Shown here: positions 56,300-64,000 of the stretch, piece by piece | Layout of the letters: the number at the start of each line of letters is the position of its first letter | Numbering within the stretch: the first letter of the stretch is position 1 | Origin: Dicyema japonicum | Lineage: Eukaryota > Dicyemida > Rhombozoa > Dicyemidae | Direction of reading: 5' to 3' | Assembly (NCBI GenBank): GCA_011109175.1 | Contig: RDEW01000005.1 | Coordinates: forward strand, 1,908,238-1,972,237 | Length of the DNA stretch: 64,000 nt | The notes under the pieces: model-generated | What the model was told of the DNA's origin: nothing | The model's database searches: none | What the model saw: the letters and a program-made list of their open reading frames with translations, nothing else | Position numbers and translations under genes: made by a program

Positions 56300-57360
56300 A
56301 CGGAAATGTTTTTATTTTTTTTTAAACTGAGATGATATCCCATCGCTCTTTATGGAGCTGAGGAGTGGTATTACACTCTATACAATGAGCGTGTTATCTC
56401 GCCTCTTGAAAAGTCAAGCAGGGATCAAGATTTCCCTACTCGTCGTCTTGACAAGACTTTAGATGGACGAAGATCGGTTATTAGTAGGGAAAATTTTTGC
56501 CGTTATTTATTTAACATCCCAAGACCACGGTAAAACTAATTTAATTAGATTTTAGAAATGTTAGAGAAGAATCCTTTCTAAAAGTCCCCTTCTGGATACC
56601 ATAGATCTTTATGGAATTCTTTTACAAGATCAATGAACGTTATGAGGCCCATGCTGTTTCGTGCTCTTTTTTGGCTATAGGATCTTGAGCCAACTAGTAA
56701 TCTATTCTGGCTTTGTCTGCAGACCACATAGTATATTTGATTGTATATCTTGGTTAGGGTCCCATGCTTGTTTCTTCTCGTACCTGTCCGTGTAATGATG
56801 CGTCTTGCTGAGTGTCATACATAAAAATAGTTCATGTTCCAAAATTCGACCACGTATTCACCGCAAAGCGCTTCACCCCTTTCTCTTGTTAACACAGTAG
56901 GTCGTGAAGCGCTCTCTTGAGGCAACCGGATTACCGGCTCTGGAAACGGTTGGCCACGTTGAAAGTTAGAAGACCACAAAAGCGTATGAAAGCTCTGAAA
57001 TGGGGGAATACAACAACCGCTTGAACAAAGGGAGTCTTCTGGCCCAAGACGGTCTTTTTCTTAAGAATTTACTGACTGCTGTCGGAGAAAACAGCCACTC
57101 AATTTTTTACGCAGGGAAATTACATGAAAAATTCAAAGACCACGGTAACACCAAACTAACTACTCACGTGATCTCGGCGCGCTCCAAAAGACTTCAACTT
57201 GACATGTTCTTCCCTCAAGCCCATGCAAGTAAGCATCGATCGTATAACTCGATCCTCGCAGTCGCAACGACACGTTCTTCGGATTTCTTATGCATTGGAG
57301 ACTGTGATTTTCCAGAAGTCCATCGTTCCGCAATTTTAAATGCCTTTTTTGGCTAGCGTC
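56300..57360 (+). mobile_element. LINE-like debris and unrecognised ORF
   Basis: Around 56335-56400 a plus frame reads YPIALYGAEEWYYTLYN, like the post-RT YGxExW segment of non-LTR elements. At 57000-57356 an ORF of 118 residues starts MGEYNNRLNKGSLLAQDGLF and is not recognised. Inside it, ACCAAACTAACTACTCACGTG matches the repeat block at 13738-13800, so this ORF is probably repeat-derived. Confidence 0.35.
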
Positions 57361-57394
57361 GATCTTCATGGAGTTTGTCCAAGATTTTACGGGT

Positions 57395-57638
57395 CCCAGG
57401 AAGCACACGTATATGAGATGCATAATTCGGCGTACTCTTTAGATAGAGTTCAGAACTAATGGTTTCCCTGCCTTCCATACTCCTGAGATGCTTTTCAGAA
57501 CGTTAGCCTTTTTCTTCCCAGGAAGCACACGTATATGAGATGCATGGTTCGGCGTACTCTTTAGATAGAGTTCAGAACTAATGGTTTCCCTGCCTTCCAT
57601 ACTCCTGAGATGCTTTTCAGAACGTTAGCCTTTTTCTC
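57395..57638 (+). repeat. 122-bp tandem duplication containing repeat F
   Basis: Units at 57395-57516 and 57517-57638 differ at two or three positions (GCATAATTCGG versus GCATGGTTCGG). Each includes repeat F (see 47870-47955). The region that follows has a smaller duplication, CCAGCAGAACTTTTAAAACAT at about 57658 and 57700. Confidence 0.85.
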
Positions 57639-57654
57639 GAATTCTATAATCACG

Positions 57655-58430
57655 TTTCCAGCAGAACTTTTAAAACATCACGTCTCCAGACAATATCCCA
57701 GCAGAACTTTTAAAACATGCCCCAGAGGAGCTAGTCAAAATGATCACCAATCTTTTCAATCGGTTTCTTCAGGAAGACAATACGTTGGAACTGAGAAAAG
57801 GGTGGCTAATACCTCTATAAAACCCGGGAAAGCTAAAGGTTCCTTTTTCAATCTTAGACCAATAATTCTACTAACTTCCATACGCAAAACACATGGTATT
57901 GATATGTCCCGTGCATTCGATTCGGTAGACAGAGAAAAACCTATGAAAGTTCTGAAGAGTTTTCTTCATCCTGACGATGTTAAAATAATACGCCTGCTCA
58001 TGCAGAACACTCATCTCTGTCAAAATGTACCTCCGACTTTTTTCCGACTTCACATGGAGATCAACGGAGGACTCTCTATCCCAGGTCCTCTTCAATGTTT
58101 ACCTGAAGCTGCATTAAGAGAGCTCAGGGCCCTGATTGGAAACAACTATGGAGCCTCTTTGGCCACCTGTTACGTCTAAATTAACAGGTCTTTGAAAATG
58201 GTGCAATGAAAAAATACTTCGCAGACACAGAAGCCGGATTCCGTGGAAGGCCAAGAACGACACTTGAATGAAGACCTATCAGCGGTTGGTATGAGACTAA
58301 CTTAGGCGGACAACTTGGACTACATATTAGAACTAGCGCGTAACAGAGGCAAAATTTAGATAGCTTGGAAGTTGAGCATAGACGCCGAGTATTGATGCCT
58401 ATTGAGGGAATGCTTTAAAAATCATTCAGT
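57655..58430 (+). mobile_element. non-LTR RT fragment with C-terminal GRPR block
   Basis: The plus ORF 57610-58179 carries NLRPIILLTSIRK, IDMSRAFDSVDREKPMKVLK (first catalytic Asp, FDSV context) and IIRLLMQNTHL. Downstream in other phases come GGLSIPGPLQCL/LREL and FRGRPRTTL then NEDLSAVGMRL, the typical post-RT GRPR and basic-aromatic ending. The palm YxDD block is missing, so there is an internal deletion. It belongs to a different lineage from the jockey-like copies at 15 and 21 kb. Confidence 0.6.
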
Positions 58431-58656
58431 ATNCAAATACTTCGCAGACACAGAAGCCGGATTCCGTGGAAGGCCAAGAACGACACTTGAATGAAGACCT
58501 ATCAGCGGTTGGTATGAGACTAACTTAGGCGGACAACTTGGACTACATATGAGAACTAGCGCGTAACAGAGGCAAAATTTAGATAGCTTGGAAGTTGAGC
58601 ATAGACGCCGAGTATTGATGCCTATTGAGGGAATGCTTTAAAAATCATTCAGTATT
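58212..58656 (+). repeat. 223-bp duplication separated by an N
   Basis: 58212-58432 and 58435-58655 are nearly identical (one visible indel, TATTAGAAC versus TATGAGAAC context), and an undetermined base stands at 58433. The single N at the junction strongly suggests two contig ends joined without merging their overlap. Confidence 0.85.
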
Positions 58657-58659
58657 GCC

Positions 58660-58965
58660 TCAAGAATTCCACCATCGCAGGCGCAAGGGAACCAAACGTT
58701 TCAACTGCAACTGGAATAAACAAAAAATCCTCGGATAGGACCGCGTACTTTGCCCGTTTCGACGTCTTGGCCTTCTCATATCAGAACAGGCTCCAGAGCC
58801 ACTCTGGTGTAGTTTGTATGGGGTGAATGTGTCAGTCCAGGTGACGTCACAGACAGGAGGTTTCCCGGCTTCAAAGTAGAAGATGGTCATCCCACCTGGT
58901 CGTTTTCCGTCTGCATAGATCGGCTGGTCGAGCACAATTAATTGTCTGATAGACGTTAAATTCAA
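58660..58965 (-). mobile_element. R2-like element, endonuclease-domain fragment
   Basis: The minus frame reads DQPIYADGKRPGGMTIFYFE, AGKPPVCDVTWTDTFTPY and further basic sequence. This aligns with GDGKWPDGITIFPF...VWDATCVD at 32.8 kb. The PD pair is PG here (Asp to Gly), so the catalytic centre is altered. It is a short truncated copy in opposite orientation to the others. Confidence 0.65.
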
Positions 58966-59044
58966 TAAATCGATTGAATGTTAAATAAATTTTGAATCGC
59001 AAGTCAATATTAATTTACGTTTATAGTCGTGATTTGTGCTTTAA

Positions 59045-60679
59045 ATGAAAGGGACACCCAAATTAGTCATTTTACTAATAAGAATGATCGTCCTTGGTTT
59101 TCTATTTGATGAAATTCTCTAGTCAGTTCATATTACACCAATTCTGTCCAAGATATAAAAAACGTCTCACAAAACACTTCAAAATACGGAATTGTCCAAA
59201 ATTTGACTTGCATTGATACCAGCAACGTGGAGGGTCTGTGCCGAGCCCCTTACTTTTGCTATAAGCTGTACGAGGGAGAAACAGTAGTAAGCATGGGATG
59301 CATCAATTCATGGGATTTGCTTGAAAACTTAGCTTACTGCAAGTTTGCAAACACCAAAACCACCGTACTCTGCTGTGACTCCTACGACTTCTGCAACAAA
59401 GGCATTGAACTCACGTTTTCAAAAACAGAGAAGAGTCTACATGATTTTAAGAGTTTAATCGCGATTGTGTCCTGTGCCGTGGTCACTGTCATATTCAGTT
59501 TCATAACAGTAATAATTGTTAATGTGCGTTCAAAGTCGAAAGTAAAAAAAGTATGGGTTGGTTGCATTTTAGGGAATGCTAAAGCTAATTGGTCAAGAGA
59601 ATCAGGCTTCAGGTTGACGATTGGGGGTTATTTAAGCGCATGTTCTGGAACCCCGGACAGTTGCTAACGAAGTGGAGCTGTTCGATAAAATCAGCAGTGG
59701 ACGCTATGGAGCGGTTTATCACGGATTTTGGAGAGGGCAGTCTGTGGCAGCGAAAATCTTCAATGAAGAGGAAAAGAGCTCTTGGCTCACGGAATTGAAA
59801 TTGATGCAAACCCAGTTTTTCGGTCACCCCAACATCCTCACATTATTCATTGCTGACAAACTGAGTATTGGGGTTATATCACCGTAGCTTCAGAAAACGG
59901 GGTACAGTATTGGCTGTTGACAGAATATCACGGAAATGGGTCACTTTATGACTATTTACAAAGGAATGAAGTTTCCAAGAGATCAATGCTGAAGATGGCC
60001 CTTTCAATAGCATTCGGTCTTGAGTTTCTTCATGCACATTTTGTGGGAGTTGATGAGAAACCCTCCATTGCCCACAGAGACATCAAGAGCAAAAACATCT
60101 TGGTCAAGAATGACCACACGTGCTGTATTGGGGATTTCGGTTGTTGGATTTAATTAAATAGGTTTATCACTTTCAAGTAGGGATTATGACGAAGAGAAGG
60201 AAAGATTGGCTAAAAGATCGGTGGGGACGATCCGCTACATGGCCCCTGAAATTTTAAGTAATGACCCTGAGTCGTACCACTTTGAAGTCGTCTTGAGTTC
60301 TGATGTTTACTCCGTTGGATTGGTTTTTTGGGAGCTTCTGTGTCGGACAAGTGTGAATCCATCAGTTCTGGGATCAGCTCTTCCCCACAATGTCCCCTAC
60401 TATGAACATATCGCCAACCCTTCGACCATCCAGCAAGCAAGGGAAGTCATATGTGAGCAAAAAATTAGACCAACATTGCCCCCTGACCATAATGATAGAG
60501 TGAGTGGTTATGATTATTTTAAGGATTTGAAAATTTTTGGAGACCTTATAACAATGTGTTGGACGCACGCTTTTTCCGCGAGGATTAAGTCGATTACTAT
60601 CAAAAAAAATATTACTAAGCTTTGTAGACAAGTTGAATTGACGAGTAGATCATGGAGTCATAATAATTTATTATTATAA
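59045..60679 (+). CDS. TGF-beta/activin type I receptor Ser/Thr kinase
   Basis: This is a single-pass receptor that phosphorylates R-SMADs when activated by a type II partner. A signal peptide ([17 protein letters not shown]) starts at 59045. The Cys-rich ectodomain ends [15 protein letters not shown], followed by the membrane helix [20 protein letters not shown]. After introns at 59551-59572 and 59613-59636 (22, 24 nt), the kinase starts [20 protein letters not shown] with lysine in SVAAKIF. An intron at 59865-59887 precedes [30 protein letters not shown] and (after the 22-nt intron 60140-60161) GDFGLSLSS follow. [25 protein letters not shown] and [13 protein letters not shown] are type I-like. 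The juxtamembrane segment (about 25 residues) lacks the TTSGSGSG phosphorylation box that defines type I receptors. All catalytic residues are present. It is the strongest evidence that the source is an animal. Confidence 0.9.
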
Positions 60680-60719
60680 TTCAAAATATTTTTTATTTAA
60701 TTTATGATATTTTTTATTA

Positions 60720-61440
60720 AGTGAAATCAACTCTTTGGACTGCTTGTGTTGACCAACTCCATCTTTTAATACTTCATTACAGGCTTCTGAAGAGAGGTGG
60801 GGAAGTAGGTCCGCCCTCTTCCATTTTTGTCTCACGTCCTACTGTCAGAATATTTGCTGCTGATTAAACCAATTGCTGTCGCTTTAGACAAAATTCAAAA
60901 TGATTCTACAACTATTAGTCATGCTTTAGAAATTTGGAGAGAACTTGAACAGACTTATATTGACTATGAATGTACGACTATTTTAGAAAAAGTGAAAACT
61001 CGAGCAGATCAAGCATTAACACCTTTCCACTTACTTGCGAATCTAATGGACCCAACACGTTGTGGGAGATCTCTTTCAACTGCTGAGATTGACCTCGCCT
61101 TGGAGTATTGTGCTGAACATTATGAATATGCTCTCCCGACTCTGATTAATTTCAGAGCAAGAGCTGATCCATTTAAGCAATACATGTTCGCTCCGAATTT
61201 ATGAGTAAAGTATCACCTATAGCTTGGTGGGAGTCGAACTCTTACCAGTTACATTCTGAAGTAATTTCACTCTGCAAAAAAATTCTTGGAGCAGTTGCTT
61301 CCACGGGTGGACTAGAACAAATTTTTTCGACTTGGATTCCTACATTCAAATGTACAAAATAGACTGGGAATTGAAAAAGCTGCCAAACTTGTCTTTGTTT
61401 ACAAGCTTTTAAATAAATACGATTTCCATTGTTTTTATTT
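60720..61440 (+). mobile_element. hAT transposase C-terminal remnant
   Basis: The open frame 60827-61204 reads FHLLANLMDPTRCGRSLSTA then EIDLALEYC, and the following phases PIAWWESNSYQLHSEVISLC and ILGAVASTGGLEQIFST. LGFLHSNVQNRLGIEKAAKL then VFVYKLL comes last. This is the conserved hAT C-terminal dimerisation region (AWW...R.LG...KA.KL...Y). At least two frameshifts interrupt it. It begins only about 50 bp after the receptor stop codon. No terminal repeats were found. It differs from the ZBED5-like copy at 48.2 kb. Confidence 0.7.
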
Positions 61441-61604
61441 TATTTTGTTTCGGAATAAAAATCATTTAATTCAAAAAAATCTGATTTAAATTAAAAAAAT
61501 CAGACTGTTTGTGCTGGGCCTACAATGGTAAACCTGGGGTTAATAATAATAACTCTGGAGATTGAAATATTCTTTTCTACTATTTCCCTTCTTTAGTTCC
61601 CAAG

Positions 61605-61885
61605 ATGGCATCATTGGATCCACCTTACTGAAGAGACTCCCAATGCTTGTTCGGCATCAAGAGGATCCACAACTCTTTCCTTGGGGACAATATCGTTACC
61701 TGTAGACAAGTTCTGGAACGCTGGAACGAGTCAGGATCAAGGAGTTAGTAAGCTTGGTCACCCTTGGTCTTTGAAATCGGGGACAATATCGTTACCTGTA
61801 GACAAGTTCTGGAACGCTGGAACGAGTCAGGATCAATGAGTTAGTAAGCTTGGTCACCCTTGGTCTTTGAAATAATTTTAATTTT
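61605..61885 (+). repeat. LINE 3'-end repeat (family L) with 96-bp tandem duplication
   Basis: This copy matches 6455-6650. Within it the unit 61683-61778 is repeated at 61779-61874 with one or two differences (GATCAAGGAG versus GATCAATGAG). Both units end in CCCTTGGTCTTTGAAAT. Confidence 0.8.
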
Positions 61886-61887
61886 TT

Positions 61888-62430
61888 TTAAAGACGTTTG
61901 GGATCCACGCGAGGAAGGAGACGTTCTTTCATCCTTGATTCCTGAGAAATCAATATAGCCCAATAAGTTTTAACAAATTTATCCAATATCAAATTTTCAT
62001 TCAAACTCATTTTAGTCGATTTTATTGAAAACAGTAATCTTTTTTGTCTCTGACCTTGTAGAGAGAACTCCAGACACTTATTAACCCTCTTCGTCCTCCT
62101 TGCCACATTTGGTTCCATCCCTCAGATATGAAGAAACAATTGTACATACAATTGTAAGAGAAAGACTCATAATTTGGGAGATCTCAGTATTGCCAAGATT
62201 ATTCTTAGCGTGGTTAATAACGAGTTCTCTGACTTTATTTGAGATTTTATGCCTTTCCTGCAGATTGTTTCTTTCATTTTCTTGGTTTTTTGATGCCGTC
62301 ATTAGAGTTGAAATTTTATTAAAACAAAATACTAAAAAATTCAGGCTATTTACTAAATTTGTTTTTAGACTGCTCCTGTATCGTGTTATTGATTGACAAA
62401 GTGTCGTTATTGATAGGAAAACACTACAAT
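61888..62430 (-). mobile_element. Tc1/mariner transposase N-terminal remnant with one terminal repeat
   Basis: The minus strand (62302-62081) encodes KISNKVRELVINHAKNNLGN then TEISQIMSLSLTIVCTIVSS. This is a paired-type helix-turn-helix as found at the start of Tc1-like transposases. The frame 62118-61888 continues it weakly. The outer end at 62400-62430 (GTCGTTATTGATAGGAAAAC in plus) matches the terminal repeat of the nested element at 26480-27305. The catalytic part is absent, cut off by the LINE 3' repeat at 61885. Confidence 0.68.
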
Positions 62431-62439
62431 CTTTTGAGC

Positions 62440-62658
62440 ATATCTGTCCAGTTCAGTTTAAAATACGATCACCCACATTTAAGCGTCAATGTTCATTCAA
62501 CCCGCGTCATGTATGGAGACTATATATGGAGAGTTATTATTTTGCTGTCTGATTATGTCCATCACCATCCGAGACCTTCTTTCATGCAGTTCTGTGCAAA
62601 TCTGACCGAACAACCCCCTATAAATGCCACTACACGTGCTATCAATATCCTCTCATAG
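62440..62658 (+). CDS. unrecognised ORF tail
   Basis: An open stretch reads FSLKYDHPHLSVNVHSTRVM and ends INATTRAINILS at a stop (62656-62658). The upstream part of the frame lies in transposon sequence, so the start is unknown. It may be an exon of a host gene or repeat-derived; no family is recognised. It is convergent with CFDP1. Confidence 0.2.
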   Translation: MSVQFSLKYDHPHLSVNVHSTRVMYGDYIWRVIILLSDYVHHHPRPSFMQFCANLTEQPPINATTRAINILS

Positions 62659-62743
62659 AGCAATCTTGAAACCACTAGCCTTTGTCCTGGAGACATTTTT
62701 CACACGAGAGGATGAATAACATTTCATAATTTAAAATAGTAAT

Positions 62744-63241
62744 TTAAGTACGCCGAGACTTCTTCGTTCTATCCAAAAATTGCTGATATTGCTTGTACTC
62801 CGTTCTTTTGAGAAACTCGCTCCTCTCCACAAATCCATTCTTTCCTCTGTTGTGGATTTTCAACTCATCCTCGATGCCCTCATTCGTTATAAACTGATTC
62901 CAGTCTTGTTTTGACCTCTCCTAGAAATAAAGTGCCTCAAAGTCAACCAGAATACTAATCTTTCGTTTTTTTCCAGAGTTATCGTTTAAGAGTGCATCAA
63001 AGTTACTTCTTTTCTTAGAAATTTTTGGTGGTTCAGTTTTATGGAGGTTTTCGGCTTCACAACTTTTGCTTGAAGCTTCACTCAGGCTAGAAAACAAAAT
63101 TTTAGCCTTCTCTTTCGGATGCTGAGTTAATCCTTCTGAACCCTTATCGGTAGGTTCTGAAATCTCTGCCATTCCCTCAGAACCAGAACATTCACTGCAT
63201 TCGGAAGGCACATAATCCGAGTCACTTGAAACATCTGACAT
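62744..63241 (-). CDS. CFDP1: craniofacial development protein 1 / BCNT family
   Basis: This is a homologue of CFDP1 (yeast Swc5), a subunit linked to the SWR1/SRCAP histone H2A.Z exchange complex in the nucleus. The ATG at 63241 opens an acidic Ser/Glu/Asp-rich half (SDSDYVPSECSECSGSEGMA), followed by a Lys-rich segment (KKRKISIL). After a 27-nt intron (GTTGACTTTG...ATTTCTAG) comes the diagnostic BCNT-C domain: ERSKQDWNQFITNEGIEDEL, KIHNRGKNGFVERSEFLKRT and EYKQYQQF. It ends at 62744. The product is about 155 residues, roughly half of the human length, mainly because the variable middle is short. The BCNT-C domain is complete. Confidence 0.9.
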
Positions 63242-63406
63242 TTCACACAACAAACAAATATTATTTTTATACATATTTTATTTTTAATTATTAAAATTAA
63301 ATTAAAATATATTATTTGAGATTATTTAAACTTGGAGGTTAAAAAATTCAATTGAAAGTAGAAATTCCAGGGACTGAGCCCTGTCAGTCAGGACAGAAAA
63401 CAATCC

Positions 63407-63772
63407 ATGACTGGATATCCACTAAAGCTATCAGAAGCCTTGGTATCAAAAAGCTTCTGGTACGTATTCCACCTATTGTCGTCGCAAGTGAAGTTTACCT
63501 ATTACGGGAAGTTCGCATCCACTTGGCGCGCCTACATATGGTCATCACTTGAATTTACATTAATATCTGTCAGGATTGGACAATCGTTTTCTCCACTATG
63601 CCTATCGTGCTTTCAGAAGACTCTTCACCTATTTTCTTGTCTGGGTACAGCAACTAGTTCGTTACAGAACCAAATGTACTTGTCGGATCTCTGGGAGCGT
63701 CCGCTCTTGGTTGCAACGTTTTTGTTAGCCATCGGTTTCTTTCACTTGAAGGGACTGGGGGTAAATAAATAA
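63407..63772 (+). CDS. unrecognised membrane-like ORF
   Basis: The frame encodes 121 residues with several hydrophobic stretches (SFWYVFHLLSS, RAYIWSSLEFTLISV, PLLVATFLLAIGFFHL) and ends at TAA 63770-63772. It could be a small multi-pass membrane protein or part of one. An overlapping frame begins at 63352. No family is recognised. The remaining 230 bp of the window (63773-64000) hold nothing I can name. Confidence 0.3.
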   Translation: MTGYPLKLSEALVSKSFWYVFHLLSSQVKFTYYGKFASTWRAYIWSSLEFTLISVRIGQSFSPLCLSCFQKTLHLFSCLGTATSSLQNQMYLSDLWERPLLVATFLLAIGFFHLKGLGVNK

Positions 63773-64000
63773 AGTAGAAATGGATTATAGACTAGTAATC
63801 AATAGAAAACTGAATTATATTAATAAATACAAAAAATTAATTAAGTCTTAAGTTTTAATGAGCATTTTTCAATCCCGAAACTAAAAAAACTAAATTATTT
63901 CCCACTCATGCCGATCCAATTGGTCATCGAGTATTCCATTGGAACATTTGTCCCTTATTAATTTCTCATTAATTCGATTATATTGCTTCATATAATAGTT

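Noticed and set aside
57160-57423. Minus-strand 87-aa ORF
   Set aside because: It overlaps two dispersed repeats (the 13.7-kb block and repeat F) and has no family match.
1-64000. Ciliate or nucleomorph origin, because of tiny introns
   Set aside because: A TGF-beta type I receptor kinase with an animal-type ectodomain, together with canonical stops, argues for an animal. Stentor-type introns are even shorter (15-16 nt).

Overview
The window looks like nuclear DNA from a small-genome animal, most likely a dicyemid mesozoan. It is AT-rich and carries metazoan-type genes: a TGF-beta/activin type I receptor kinase, VPS13, a two-pore channel, acid ceramidase, XPF/ERCC4, CstF-64, an AGPAT3/4-type acyltransferase, V-ATPase subunit a and CFDP1. 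In every gene that could be aligned to a known family, coding sequence is broken by GT...AG introns of only about 21-27 nt. Introns this short in an animal are a dicyemid hallmark. The organism call is an inference from intron size plus gene content; no marker gene (rRNA, Hox) is present to prove it.

Layout. 0-6.7 kb: unrecognised ORFs and a decayed LINE. 6.8-13.1 kb: two-pore channel (-), an unknown ORF, CstF-64 (-) and AGPAT (+). 13.1-16.9 kb: repeat fragments, a rearranged jockey-like LINE (-) and one unknown gene (-). 17.0-18.4 kb: acid ceramidase (+). 19.3-22.3 kb: LINE remnants. 22.9-24.7 kb: an RRM protein with repeat-rich acidic tail (+). 25.0-27.7 kb: three DNA-transposon-like elements, one nested, and a tRNA-like sequence. 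27.8-29.0 kb: V-ATPase subunit a (-), partial and frameshifted. 29.2-33.4 kb: an R2-like retroelement with PHD, RT, zinc-knuckle and restriction-like endonuclease regions, plus a second 3' fragment. 33.4-35.0 kb: decayed retroelement and Tc1-like sequence. 35.25-45.77 kb: VPS13 (-), the largest gene. 46-51 kb: repeats, a TTAGGG-containing minisatellite, hAT and Tc1-like remnants. 51.4-54.2 kb: XPF (+). 54.2-59.0 kb: repeats, LINE remnants and one small gene. 59.0-60.7 kb: type I receptor kinase (+). 60.7-62.4 kb: hAT and Tc1 remnants. 62.7-63.2 kb: CFDP1 (-). 63.4-63.8 kb: an unrecognised membrane-like ORF.

The host genes are unrelated housekeeping and signalling genes, each apparently with its own promoter; there is no operon logic. 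Roughly half of the window is mobile-element debris from a few families (R2-like, jockey-like, hAT, Tc1/mariner, pogo-like), and several copies share identifiable 3' ends.

Assembly caution. At least eight sites carry nearly identical head-to-tail duplications of about 86-223 bp. One has a single N at its junction, and a second N lies beside an 87-bp flanking direct repeat. Some duplications are probably unmerged contig ends. Several apparent frameshifts, and one in-frame TGA, may be base-call errors rather than biology.
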